This document shows positions 12,016-24,917 of a stretch of DNA of 64,000 nucleotides, piece by piece. The notes beneath the pieces were generated by a model. It searched no databases, was not told where the DNA came from, and saw nothing but the letters and a program-made list of their open reading frames with translations. The translations under genes and the position numbers were made by a program. Source of the stretch: Liolophura sinensis (taxonomy: Eukaryota; Mollusca; Polyplacophora; Chitonida; Chitonidae); NCBI RefSeq assembly GCF_032854445.1, contig NC_088295.1, positions 34,132,510 to 34,196,509 of the forward strand, in the 5' to 3' direction. Positions within the stretch are counted from its first letter, which is position 1; each line of letters begins with the position of its first letter.

Positions 12016-12231
12016 GAGCACCAATAACAGGCAACAAGTTCGCCGGTTTCCTTCAGTCATGAAAATGGAAAAATTGAATAAGTGGAATATTCATAAACAT
12101 GGCGTTAGCAACTCTTCTTCTTTAATTCTTCATAACCCGAACTCTGGACAGCTTATATAAAAGTTATATAAAAAGCACATTTATTTATATTTTCGTTTAT
12201 GTACAGTTGTACATTTAGTTTATAACACAAA

Positions 12232-12236
<5 letters not shown>

Positions 12237-12284
<48 letters not shown>
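12237..12284. repeat. (TA)24 microsatellite
   Basis: Forty-eight bases of uninterrupted TA. The aligned site in copy B (about 48315-48340) has only short TATATC-like sequence. Confidence 0.95.
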
Positions 12285-12287
<3 letters not shown>

Positions 12288-15200
12288 GTTTTATGAAATT
12301 GTGTATAGTTCTGAAATTAATCCTTTTTAAGGCAAGACACGGCCTTTAATCGATTTTTGATATCCTGCTCTGAACTAAGCTTTATCGATCAATATGACAT
12401 AGCCAGCACTCCCATTAGATGAACGAGTCCTCAACATATGTTGCAACTTTTCTTTCTGTGTTTTTGTGTCCGCCCAGGAAATCTTACACACGGATCTTAT
12501 TTAATTTATGTAATTTCCAGCTGGTGGTATTGATATGGAGTGCTTGACATGTCCACTGTCAGAGACCACTTTCTCCAATATTTGCTTCCTTTTTCACTAC
12601 CAACTTCATGTTCTAACTTGAAATGTAATCAATGACTGCTCCTATTTTCCATCTCCATACTGTAACAAGGACAGATCTCAAACAGCGAGGAACGTTTAGT
12701 TTGAGAGTATGGCAGTTGTAAAGCGTTACACAGCAAACATCTTCATTGTCAGAGCGGTTTTTTGCCTTGATCTCGTTAACAGACAAGAATAAGCGATACA
12801 CAAAATCTCAAAGTTTATGAACATTAATACATATCCTGTATGCAATGACACAATAGTCTCCTTAATAATGGCCTGCAAAGATGAAAGAACAACATGCAAA
12901 GTTTGTCCTCACACACTGTCGATGGCAGGTAAAGCCTGATAGCACAACCACATTTCGCATCTTCTAGGAGTGGTGACAAACTCCGTATAGAATCAGCTAC
13001 ATACTGGTTTAGTGTCACATTTAAACGTGACGACAAAACACTACTCGCTCCGCCATGTGTTTAAAGTTCCGCATACTGCAAAGTTTACGTGCAAGACAAC
13101 GACGCGACTCAACTGGAGTTCTAATGTACTCTGGTCGTTGCGCATAAACTGTTAAATCTAAAGCTCGGCATGAACGGGAGATTAAAACCTATAACTTGGC
13201 ATATACGAGAATTTACGATGCGACTCAAATCAACTTAACTTGCCGTTGATACCAATAACGACATATATCCCTTTCACGAACTATTGAATACTATTGAATA
13301 TTGAGTATTCCGTATGGTACATATGCTGTTAAATATGATTGATTCAGTCATTCAAAGTTCTGTAAGAAAAATATATTAAAAAGTACAGCCCAAGGGCTGG
13401 GAAATGTTTCTATTGCTCTTCTTTTAACCTCTAACAAAAACAAATGCCTGTAAGCAAGAACAGAAAAAACAAAGGCTGATCATAAATAAACAAGAACATA
13501 GCTGAAGACTAGATGATAAAACGTTTTAGCATAGACTTAAATAAAAATGCTGACTACTTAAAGAGGCTCTGTGAATAATAACGTAAAATTAGTCATCAAT
13601 TAGTCTTAGTCTTCATCCACGGATTTTTTCTTAGCAACAGCCCACTGGTTTCCACCTCTTGTTCACCAGGTGCAACACTTTCATCAAGGGAGATAACCCC
13701 TAGGAATGATTCAGAAAAGAATCCTCCAAGAAAATGTTTACCAGAGATTAAATTCAACCATCATTTTAATATTGTGACAATGCTGATCATCATAGCACTA
13801 AACCTATAGTTGTGAAAAAGGAACGTAAACCATCACATCATAGATACTGGTCCTCCACAGGATAACCTGACTTCAAACGAAAAGAAAAAACATTCGCCAT
13901 TCGTCGGCCATATTGAAACTTGGTTCTGAAAGACGTATCACTCTGGCCCGTAAAGGAAAGAAGACAGTCCAATTCTTCTCGGTTTTTAAAACAAATCGTC
14001 ATCTGTCAGTATGGTAGCTCATTCAAGTGTATCGTATGCAAACTGCAGAATTGTCAGAGAAAACGTTAGAATTGCAGGTCATCTCGAGTTCGAGGGCTAT
14101 ATGCCATCTTGATCAAGTCTCGGTACATTAATACATTGTTAAATCAGCTGTCAACTTCACCGGTGGTGGTAACATTGTACGTACTTCTCAGCAGCTGTTG
14201 GCACTGGTAAAACTTTAATTGCCTAATGACCTGGTGCCATCGCACAGACTTAAAAGATCGCCTTCTGGACAAAACACCCGCGAGATTCAGCAATCAAGTG
14301 AATGTTGCGCAGCGACTGACCAACGCTTCGGACACCAAAGGCTTGAGTAATGGGAAAATGCGCTTTAAAAAACACACACTCACAACTAGCTAATCTGTCA
14401 AACTTTTTTTCGATCTTTTTCGAAATTATATCCAAATGTCCATCAGCAAATGCAGTTAAGAGACCATTCCACAAAATTCCATGAAACATTTTGTATACCG
14501 GGTAATAAGTAAATCTAACTCTTCCATAGAGAGCATTAACGGGGTTTTAATTCTCATTTAGAAACTTAAATCGTGTTAGCCATATTAAATGGCTAAATTA
14601 AAAGTGTTGCAAATAACGTAATATCACGAAGGCCGTAAAGAACCAAGTATAAAAACGAAAGTCTATTATCCGCACGCTGTAAAAGTAACATACACCATTA
14701 TGTTCGCTGTAAGAAATTTTGACAAGAACATCTGCTTAGGATACACACTACCCACACAACTGAGTTGAAGGTGGTTTGTTGGGTTCAGTTCTTTTTTTCG
14801 AGGCTGTAACAGGATCTTTTATCGGTAATAAAGCTGTTATTCATAGACTATGTAAATAAGCTGACTACGTTTGAGGTTGATGACGATAATCATTTCTAAC
14901 TGTTAGCTGGTGTTGTTAGATAGATCACTGCAATGTGCCCTGGTTGGTTCATGCTAAAGCCTTAGTCTAGATGGTGGCCAATTAGGTCGTTTGCTTTCAT
15001 CTATCTCAACACATGAGTTTGTGAAATACATAACGAAGGCCAGAAGTTTATTACTATTGTTATACAAAATTATACATCAGTCAGCCAGTCAATAAATGAA
15101 ATCACTTTTAGCAAGAAACATTCGCTCTTAACGGTTAAGACGAATGGATTCCAATCGTCTCTTATATCCGTTCTGACAGAAAACATCTGCTTGAAACAGA

Positions 15201-15805
15201 CTCTGATCTGATTAACTGGACGAAGAATTCCATAATGACCGTAATGTAAATAAACAACGGATCAGAGTTTAGGACGTTTGTGTTCGATTAGAGCGGGTCT
15301 GTTTCCTGTCTTTGAGGATTCGTGCAGACAGTATTGATTCCTGTCAAAATCTTGATTGAATTCCCGCTTGTGGCCAGTCCGTTAGATCGGAATTGTAGCC
15401 ACGTCTCAGTGGTCTTGGGGCCACCACGTAACCAGACTACTGTACACTCTAGTTTCCAGTAAACATAATCACATCACCATTGCTCTGTGGACTCTTGATT
15501 CTTCTCGTTTATAATTGACATCCATAATCTGTTTGTAGTTAATCTGAGTTAAGCCAACCTCAAATAGTTATATTGTTAGAATACTGCTTTTTAAATTCAC
15601 CAGTTCAAAGCAACTATGAACAAACTTTCGTGAGAAATGATTACATATTATGTCAAATTTGAGCTAATGTAATATTGTGAATTAGATATTTAAAGAGAGA
15701 AAGTCAATGAGAATGTCAATTGCCCTAGTAACTTGCTAGTAAATGCTATAAGATCGACGTCGCAAATGGTATCTACTCGAACGAATAGTTTAAACCGTAA
15801 TAAAT

Positions 15806-15895
15806 GTTATTTACTCATTTATTTTATTAGTGTTTTATGCCGTACTGTTTTACTCATACTGTTTTACTCATACGACGGCATTATAGTTGGCGGGG
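15806..15895 (-). repeat. SINE family 1 tail fragment
   Basis: TTTATTTTATTAGTGTTTTA, GCCGTACT and CATACGACGGC match the 3' part of the SINE, with an internal short duplication of TGTTTTACTCATAC. The rest of the element is missing. Confidence 0.55.
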
Positions 15896-16388
15896 GGATG
15901 GGGGAGAGGAGGTAGGTCAATCTCACATCCACCGCGATCTCCCGTGGATGTAATATCTGAAAGTCTAGATTACTCCTAGCATTACATGTATATGTAATGG
16001 AACATTTCTTATTATGATAATAATGACCGACCTGCTCTTATGGTTAATACCACCGTCAATTACATGAGATTAATTTAGATTAATTGCAATATTGCATCTG
16101 TGTCGTACAGCTTTTCTGATTGGTTCCACATTTTATTCCTCTACACCTGATGGACATAATTCCTCGTACAACACTGAAATCAAACCATGAATCAGGCATT
16201 GTGCGTTGTGTTGTATATGATACTGTGTTAGTGTGCAGGGTGTGATTGTTACAATTGTGTTGCTGTATAGATAATTGACAAATATGCCATTATATAAAAC
16301 TCAAAGAGAGATGAGATCTCATCTTGAACACAACATTGTATTTTATACACCGATGCAATGCTGACAAACAACTCAGTAACCAATAACG

Positions 16389-17936
16389 GCCAAACCCTTC
16401 TCCACACCACAATCCCAACCTGCTGTACACCATAATGCTAACCTTCTGTACACCATAATGATAACCCTATCCACACCATAATTCCTAACCTCTGTACACC
16501 ATAATGCTAACCTTCTGTACACCACAATACTAACCCTCTGCACACAACATAATGCCAACCCTCTGTACATCATAATGCCAACCCTTTGAACACCATAATG
16601 CCAGCCCTGTGTACACCATAATGCTAACCTTTTAAAGAGCACAATGCCAACCAACTGCACACCATAATGCCAACATTCTGAATATAAGCGTCATGTCCGA
16701 CCCTCATATACCGTTCGTAGTCCGTAAAGGGCGTTCAAAGTCGATAATCGCAAGATTTCCAAATCAACGTTTAACACTAGCTCCCAAAGACAAAGGTATG
16801 TAAGAAATTATACAAATAAAAAATTAAGCCGCTAACACACTAGAGAGAAGCGGTCATCAGTTTCCAATGATGCCGGGCAGACATAGATATTCCAGGCATG
16901 AATTCCATATCAAAGTTCAAATACGTAGTCCATGAATGAGTTTCAGGTCACCATAATGCCAACCCTCTGTACATCAAAATGCCAGCATTCCGTACACCAT
17001 AATGCCACTCCTCTGTGCATCCTCATGTCAGCCTTCTGTACACCATAATCACCACAATGTCATCTCTCTATATACCATAATGCCAACCCTCTGAACATCA
17101 TAATGCCAAACCTCTGTACGGCATAATGCTATTCTTCTGAACACAATAATGCCAACCTTCTGAACACCAAACTACCAACCCTCTGTACACCATAAAGCCA
17201 ACCTTCTGAACGCCAAACTACCAACCCTCTGTACACAACAATGCCAACCTTATGAATACCATAATGTCAACTTTCTAAACACCATAATGTCAACCTTCTG
17301 TACACCATAATGCCACCTCTCTGTACACCATAACGCCAATCTTCTGAATATCATAATGCCAGCCTTCTGTACACCATATTGTCAACCTTTTGAACACCAA
17401 ATGCCAACACTCTGTACATCATAATGCCAACCTTCTGAACACCAAAATGTCAACCTTCTGAACACCATAATGTCAACCTTCTGTACACCATAATGCCACC
17501 TCTCTGTACACCATAACGCCAATCTTCTGAATATCATAATGCCAACCCTCTGTACACTATAATGTCAACCTTCTGAACACCAAATGCCAACACTCTGTAC
17601 ATCATAATGCCAACCTTCTGAACACCAAAATGTCAACATTCTGTACACCATAATGCCAACCTTCTGCATACCATAAGGTCAACCTTCTGAACACCATAAT
17701 GTTAACCTTCTGTACACCAAAATGCCAACCCTCTGTACACCATAATGCCAACCTTCTGAATATCATAATGCCAACCCTCTGTACACCATAATGCCAACCT
17801 TCTGAACACCATAATGTCAACCTTCTGTACACTATGATGCCAACCCTCTGTACACCATAATGCCAACCCTCTGTCAGCCTTCTGTACACCTTCCGTACAC
17901 CATAATGCCAACCTTGTGTACACCATAATGGTAAAC
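16389..17936 (-). repeat. 23-bp minisatellite in two blocks
   Basis: Blocks at 16389-16690 and 16949-17936 consist of imperfect units close to ATAATGCCAACCTTCTGAAC ACC, interrupted by about 260 bp of unique DNA. Because 23 is not a multiple of three and units lack stops on the minus strand, several overlapping frames stay open and give GWHYGVQ-like repeat peptides. I read these as artefacts. Confidence 0.9.
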
Positions 17937-18619
17937 ATTAACGGTAAGCGCCATAACCGTATAAATCTTCTGTACATGATAACGGTAATATGCAAGTCCC
18001 CAGTTGCTGACAAACGAGACACAGGGCTCTGTCTCGACCTTGGAGATATATTTTCTACATTTCTCCATTTTCATTTCTTCTTGGATTTTGTGACAATAAG
18101 GACACAGACCGCCATTACAACTTCCGTTTTTCGGTTGTAGTACTGTTAATTTTAGGGTATAAAGTCTTTTTTTGCTTCCAGGCGTCCATTTTTGGTGTAC
18201 AGGTGCATGTTTGGTATTAAAATGCTGGAAACTGTCTAAATTCTGAGGAGATATGAGCTTTATCGATGAAAGTTTGAAATTCCGGGTGAGAGGGCACAAG
18301 GTGTGAGGTAGTGATGAGGCTGCGAGTGACGTCCCCTTGGCGTTGCTAGGCACGCCTCCCAGCTGCCGGCATGGAAAGGTCCAGATTTTGTCGGTCAACC
18401 TATGTCAAGATTTTTATGCCTTGTTTCTCCCAGACTGGGCCAGGTATACACCAAAGCTTATTGGGCACGGAATGTTTGGGACCGAGCTACAGCGCTAGAC
18501 GTTAAGATTGTCGCTTATGGAAAATTAATGGGGCTCGTGGGGCGGCTTGTGCTGTCTTACGTCTGCTGACCTGGGTTTCGTATGAAAAGTGGCATTCTTT
18601 AATGTTTAATTCACCGAAC

Positions 18620-18768
18620 GTCCAGCTCATGTCGGCTTCCTCGATTTCTTCTCCTATCGTACGTGGGGAGATCTTTCAGCAACTTGCGAATGGTCGTGAA
18701 ATGCCGTCGTAGAAGTAAAATATCACTGAGTGTGGCGTAAAACGCCAATCAAATAAATACATAAATTG
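18620..18768 (+). repeat. SINE family 1, 3' part
   Basis: Head-to-tail orientation: CCAGCTCATGTCGGCTTCCT, a degraded GCAACTTGCGAATGGTCGTG, then GGCGTAAAACGCCAATCAAA and an AATA tail. The tRNA-like head is absent. Confidence 0.7.
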
Positions 18769-20230
18769 AACGAAGTTTCATCCCATGTTTATAACCTGTC
18801 TGAATTCAACTATCATTTCTCTTCCGCCAACGGATACGTGAGATTTTTAACACACCCAATCAAATTAATTCTGGTCATTTGTAACCAAAGGTAAAACTTT
18901 TAAAACCCGCAATTTGGAATTCAGCTTTTCCCATTTCGGATTCGAGATGTTACACTGTGGCAATCACACTGACAACTTTCAAAAATTTATGCCGTGTTTT
19001 AAGCGAATAAATTTCAACAGCACTGCAGAATGTTTGATGGGCTAAATACATTTTAACTTGCAACGGCACTTTTTCACATCTTAAGGCGGTAACACTGACA
19101 TTTGAACTCACTGGGGTTACTAGAACATATTTACTATCCAGCATAATTTCCCAATTTCGCTTTGTATAAAACAACTTCATTTTTATTCCATGAAAAGAAA
19201 CTTTAGTGCGATGTATTTAACATAATTTTTATGTTAGGAAATCCCGTTTATGGTTAGTAAGTGAGTATGGAGAGATCATATATAATACATACCTGTAGTG
19301 TGTTTATAAGATTGTATATCTTCTGGCCCCGAAAAGGCGATGAAGATATCAGTTCATACCAGTATAGCCCACAATGGATGTGATGAAATGGTTGTAATTT
19401 TGTACCTTCTGGTCTGGAAAAGGCAATTTCTATATGTTTAGAACGGTCTGCCTATATGCAATGGTAAAGGCTTGCTTGTAACGCTGTATCTTTTAGTTCC
19501 GTAACAGGGATGGTGATACACTCAATCGTGTCTCCATAATGCTTATGGCGTGTTTATAAGGCTGTAACAATGATTATACCATGTATATCACAATGCACAC
19601 AGGTCCATATTGTCCACAATTTCAAAGATCGAATCATCCAACCTACCTCCAACCCCTCATGTGTTTTAAAGTTCAAGCAGAATCTGAGCAATTGAGTTCC
19701 ATCTCTTCACAACATGTATTAAAAGATGTGGATCCGAATAGAAAACTTTGAAAACCTTTTGAAATTATCAGTTTAAATCATTATCTTCAGCAAAACACGG
19801 GATTTTATCGACATCCACTCTGTAAGATGTCTGCAGGTACCAAGGGTAAATATGGCAATTTTTAGATCCAGTCTAGTTGTCATTTGAATAGAATGTGTTC
19901 CGTTTGTCATAACACACAGTCGTGGGAACCATCTATCATTCACATTTTTTCATACAAGTGATTTTGACGTTTTCATTAACACTGCCCGCCGTCTAACGCC
20001 GAGACTTTGAGTGGGACATAGACTCAACTGACAGCTGTTAGATTTTACTACATTATTGATTGATAGTACTCTTCATATCCCTTTGTCAAACTTGTCTGCC
20101 ATGTGGGATGGATGCTGTGGAAAAGTGGAAAAGCGTCCCTTACCCCCTCCATACAAGGGTTGTAGTTTATTAGTATTATTTTGCTTGTTCGAGTCTCACG
20201 GTTTGTCTGTCACTAGGGCGCTAGTGTTAT

Positions 20231-20261
20231 GGGGGGGGGGGGGAGAGAGGGGGGGGGGGGG
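20231..20261 (+). repeat. Poly-G tract
   Basis: Two runs of 11 to 13 G separated by GAGAGA. The minus strand is correspondingly C-rich. Such a tract could form a quadruplex. Confidence 0.85.
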
Positions 20262-23200
20262 TAAAGGTAAGGTTGACAACCCATTGACCACCTATGCCAT
20301 CAGGCACATGCAATTTAAAGATTTGCCGAACACCTAAATTCATGGTCAAGGGTAGTGTCTTTAAATTCAGAGAATAGGTTGGCAATTACTCTTAGATTGA
20401 AGACATGATTCTTTTTACATCTCTCAGCTTGTATAAAGTATTTGCTTTAAAGTGGCAATAACAAAACAGATGTAATAAAAGGCATCAGTTTATGATGCTT
20501 GTTGTAGAGGATTCCACTCCCACGAAGCGGTATGGTACATGTTAGACCAAAAGCTCACTACAGGCAATCCATCAGCGCGTCATTACCTTGTTACTTGTTA
20601 CCGTCTGGCGTACCTGAGTACTCATAATGGCCTGGTACTGGTAATACTACTACCTCATGAAGAACATGAAGGCGACACAAAATGCCAGAAGCCTGCTTAC
20701 AAGAATGAGGTCATCCTGTGATACGTCACACAAGGAGCTTTGGTTTGATTTCTCGGGGCCTGAGCTGGCTTAGGCTGTTACGCTGACTTCGTGTGATCGA
20801 ATCTAGCATTCGCTGAAGGTTTGCCCGGCTAAGGACCATGGTTTACTCCGCGCACTCAGGTTTCTTTTACTCATTAACCTGATGTTGTATTACGTTAAAA
20901 ATTCTTGAGTGTGGCCTTGACAAAAAATATCTGTGTTGCCTTTGTTGCGTGCGTGTACTAACACCACGAATGTTTCATCGAGAAAAAGCGTTGAATCTCA
21001 TCACGTCATCTGAGAAAGAGAAAAATCAAGGAGTAAAAGAAAATAAATACCATAAAAAGGTATACAGAAAAGTATTTTCTCCCAGTTAACATCTTCGAAA
21101 ATGACTAATTTAATATAACATATCTTCGATTTCACTGCTGTAGTTCTAGACAGTTGAGATTCTCTGGGACAGACAGAGTTGAGCAAACAGTTTTAGCAGC
21201 ACAAAAATAAGGACACGGAATAGTGCACTACATAAAGAAAACGAAAGATTTCGCCTGTTACGTATTATTCAAAATTAAAGATGATACTTGTCGCAAACTA
21301 TATGTTCATATCACGAGTAATAAATCCTAACCATTTCTTGACATAAATATACGGGAATACGTCCGTGCTTCAGCTGAAGTCGTGTAGTCAGCTAGTCATA
21401 GTCGCTTAATCTTCTACTCTATTACTCAAGACCCGGTTGTTCCAAATGTATTAGCTAATACTGGTACTAAGTTATGTTATACATTTAAACTTTAGGCAAA
21501 CTCAGCAGCCGATTTCAAAGGACAAAGTATAAACAGCGGCAGATTTAGCTCATATTTAGTATACTCTTTGCCCATTGTTTTGGGGTTAAGTACAAAACTG
21601 AAGACTTGGCTTCATCTGGTAATAAGTCTTGAAACAATTTTGAAAATCCTAGCCGATAGACGCTTAGCTACTCACACAGAGCCTGCTCTCATAACTTTCC
21701 AAAACCTTTAATTTGCTACCGTTTATCTGCATAATGACAAGCCTGTGTTAAGAATTGCAAAAGTTTTGATACAAGGGCTGTTGTAAGTATTGCTATCTTT
21801 TCTTTTATCGCCGCATAGTTGACGACGTGACATAAGAGCACAGAACAGACCATTACAACGGCTTCCACGCGAGCCAGAAACTCAGCTTCTGTTACACTTA
21901 CCCTTCTTTACAGCATCCCGTACCGCACCATTTCCTCTCACTGCAAATCCGCATTCTATCCACAATCAATAGTCCCCATTTATGTTAAAATTACCCGATA
22001 AAGGTCTAGAGCTGTGGGGAATTATCCACATCTCCGGATTCGTTTCACTTCTCTACAGGCTTCTCACGTCGGACTGTCACAGTCAACATCAACATTGGCC
22101 TCATTCTCTCCTAGTGAAACAGAGAAAATGTTAAGCATTATAAACTTCCGCGCACGTGGTGCCTCAAGGTGAGAAATTATTTTGTAACAAGACAGTAGCA
22201 ACTCAAAAAGTTATTAGGAGAGTTGCTTGCCTTCATCAGTGGGTGGAATATGGATTCGTGTGCCATTACAAGTTTGTTTATCTCTAGTGGGTTGAGCTCT
22301 GAACAATCAAATAATAATTTTCGACATTTCATAATGTGTGAATGACTGAGATTTAACGCCATCAAGTTCTTCGGTGGGCCTTAAAAGTATGTATTAAAAT
22401 ATGTCCTTTTATCAAATATTGAACCAAATTTTACACAGGTTTGGAAAGTAGTAAAGGTCATATTTTGATGATACATCACTCAGTAAACAATCTGACATGA
22501 CTGTGATACGTTAGTCTGTCAAGTTGTAGGAGTAAAAGCGTTATCGTATCAACACCCGAGCTCGTGCCGGCCGGTACTCCAGACTTGATTTCAAAGCAGG
22601 CCTCTTGCCTTTATAATACCAGCTCAACCAATACAAAACCCGTTGTAATCTTCCATGACCGTTGTTCAGAATCTTTCAGACTTACTTTTGTCACGGCCTC
22701 TAAAAGGCATCACAAGATCACTGCTTGTCGTCTTTCAGTCCTTTGTCTATAAAGAATCTATAAAGAATTAATATAGCGTACTCTATCTGGACTGTCTTTT
22801 CATGTATGAATCTCTATATATCCTATAATGAACGAGTGATTTCAGATTTATCAACGCTGTCAACACCAAGCACTTTACTTCACATTTACATTCGACATTT
22901 TCGCTAATGATTCATCCTATTTCGGATCACCCTCAACTCTTACATGATTAATAATACTTGTCAAATGTCAAACCACACACGAAAAATGTCAGAATAAATT
23001 ATTCATCTGTTATGGATCAATATGTCTGAAGGTTGTATACCTCAACAGTTTGCGTGAATAATATGTGAAATAACAAAGGGTTATAACAATAGTAAATATA
23101 TATATTTTAAGTTTCATGCGCTCATGAAGTTGGATAATATTATATACTCCTGATTTCACAGCTGTTAAACTGAGAGCTCTTTGGGGTTTAACACAAATAA

Positions 23201-23270
23201 CTCCAAACTACAAGCATAAAAGAGGGCAACAAGAAAATAACTCCAAAAATGTTATTACAAGGTGCAAGAA

Positions 23271-23945
23271 TCACACCACTGGTGATATAATCATGATTGT
23301 GACATTTTTGACACAGCTGGTGATACGACCATGGTTGTGGTATATGTAACACAACAGGTGATACGACCATGGATGTGACATATGTAATACAACTGATGAC
23401 ACGACCATGGTTGTGGCATATTTAACACAACTGGTGATACGACCATGGCTGTGACATATGTAACAAAACTGGTGATACGACCATGGTTGTGACATATGTA
23501 ACACAGTTGGGGGTACGACCATGGTTGTGACGTATTTAACAAAACTGGTGATACGACCATGGTTGTGGCATACGTAACACAACCGGTAATACGACAATGG
23601 TTGTGACATATGTAAGACAAGCGGTGATACGACCATGGTTGTGACGTATTTAACACAACTGGTGATACGACCATGGTTGTGACATATGTAACACAGCTGG
23701 TGATACGACCATGGTTGTGACATACTTAACACAACTGGTGATACGACCATAGTTGTGACATATGTAACACAACTGGTGATACGACCATGGTTGTGACATA
23801 CGTAACACAAGCGGTGATACGACCATGGCTGTGACATACTTAACACAACTGGTGATACGACCATGGTTGTGACATACGTAACACAAGCGGTGATACGGCC
23901 ATGGTTGTGACATACGTAACACAACTGGTGATATGATCATTGTTA
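23271..23945 (-). repeat. 38-bp minisatellite, about 17-18 units
   Basis: Units are near GGTGATACGACCATGGTTGT followed by GACATATGTAACACAACT, well conserved. Three units equal 114 bp, or 38 codons, and no unit has a stop in the minus frames, so frames of up to 217 codons stay open. They have no start context, no flanking exon and no known domain. Confidence 0.93.
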
Positions 23946-24608
23946 TGACATTTGGATCACTACTTGTGATAAGATCATGTGATCAATCCCGCGCTAAATT
24001 TCACCTCCTAATTATCCGTTTCTTATCTTTAATCGAATACACTTTATATCTTCAAAAAGTTCAAAAATGTTCCTGTAATTAATGATCATTTTCATTTCAA
24101 AAAATAAAGACCTTTGTAACACTAGAACAGACAAGAATATTTATGTATACATTGATTTTAGCCGCGTGTGTTGGTCTGTAATCGATTGATCAGCCCTGGT
24201 GTTCCCTAGGAAAGGATATTCCCACAAGCATAGGGCCTATACTTGTTTTTGAATTATATATTGGATTATCCTGAGATCGTTGACATCGCATTTCACACAG
24301 ACAAGCGGACAGTGTGGGCCCCAAGGATTTCGTAACTACTCTGATCATATGTAGTGATGAAAACTTTGTAAACTACCATATGTGTTATGACATATAACAC
24401 TTCTTGCATCTACATCACTTGGATGATACATTTGGACATCAACAATGTATGCAATTTATTTCATTTATAGCATTGCAATGTATGTGTTTAAGTGCTTACT
24501 GTTTAACGCCGTACACAAGAATTTTTCATTTATACACCGGTAGTGAGAGTACTGAAAACATGACAGACTGAATGGCATTATAACTGCATCACTCATCATA
24601 TATAAAAT

Positions 24609-24718
24609 TTATTTGATTTATTTGAGTGGTCTTTTACACCGTACTCAAGAATATTTCACTTATACGACGGCGGCCAGCATTATGGTGGGTGGAAACCCAC
24701 CACCATTGGCAGATTGCT
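24609..24718 (-). repeat. SINE family 1, 3' fragment
   Basis: TTTATTTGAGTGGTCTTTTA, ATTTCACTTATACGACGGCG and CAGCATTATGGTGGGTGG match the SINE. It ends after the CCACCACCATTGGCAG part. Confidence 0.75.
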
Positions 24719-24777
24719 CATATGTAAAAGCAAAGATATAGCACATATACGACGAGGTTTGAATATGGCCCAACTTT

Positions 24778-24917
24778 TTATTTATTTTACTTATTTCTTT
24801 GATTGGTATTTTACATCCTGCTTAAGAGTTTTCACTCATAAGATGGCCGCCTGCATTATGGTGGGAGGAAGTCGATCAGAGCTCAACGAAATGCACTAAC
24901 ATCCACAGGTTGTCAGC
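24778..24917 (-). repeat. SINE family 1, diverged 3' fragment
   Basis: TTTGATTGGTATTTTACATC and GCATTATGGTGGGAGGA are recognisable. It lies 60 bp from the previous fragment in the same orientation. Confidence 0.6.

Larger units (their letters stand above)
80..14280 (+). repeat. Segmental duplication, copy A
   Basis: This 14.2-kb block aligns in the same orientation and order with 34,308-50,430. Anchors seen in both are the dispersed repeats at 498 and 34,868, the plus-strand GT31 genes, the minus-strand GT31 genes, the 48-bp and 41-bp tandem arrays, and closing similarity near 14,278 and 50,428. Identity by eye varies from about 99 percent (600-960) to roughly 90 percent in the right half, with many indels. 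Copy A is shorter mainly because its tandem arrays are smaller and two SINEs are missing. The edges are approximate. Confidence 0.93.
9381..14280. other. Non-coding right part of copy A
   Basis: No gene recognised. It holds R1, R2, a 41-bp minisatellite and a TA microsatellite, listed separately. A SINE scrap lies at about 9722-9765 (AGGAAGCCAGCATTAGCTGC). Bases 9559-9567 and 12560-12570 are the empty target sites of two SINEs present in copy B. About 245 bp (13890-14135) are absent from copy B. Similarity to B stops near 14278. Confidence 0.6.

Noticed and set aside
16373-17889. Open frames giving GWHYGVQRVGI-like repeat proteins
   Set aside because: They follow from a 23-bp tandem repeat read in several frames. 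No start context or splice structure supports them.
17874-18398. Possible 174-codon protein with a CPYC motif on the minus strand
   Set aside because: It has no ATG at its start, reads into the minisatellite, and matches no family I know. An undiscovered exon at 18000-18398 remains possible.
23271-23940. Open frames of 217, 127 and 96 codons encoding repetitive peptides on the minus strand
   Set aside because: They are translations of a stop-free 38-bp minisatellite in different frames, with no flanking exons or known domain.
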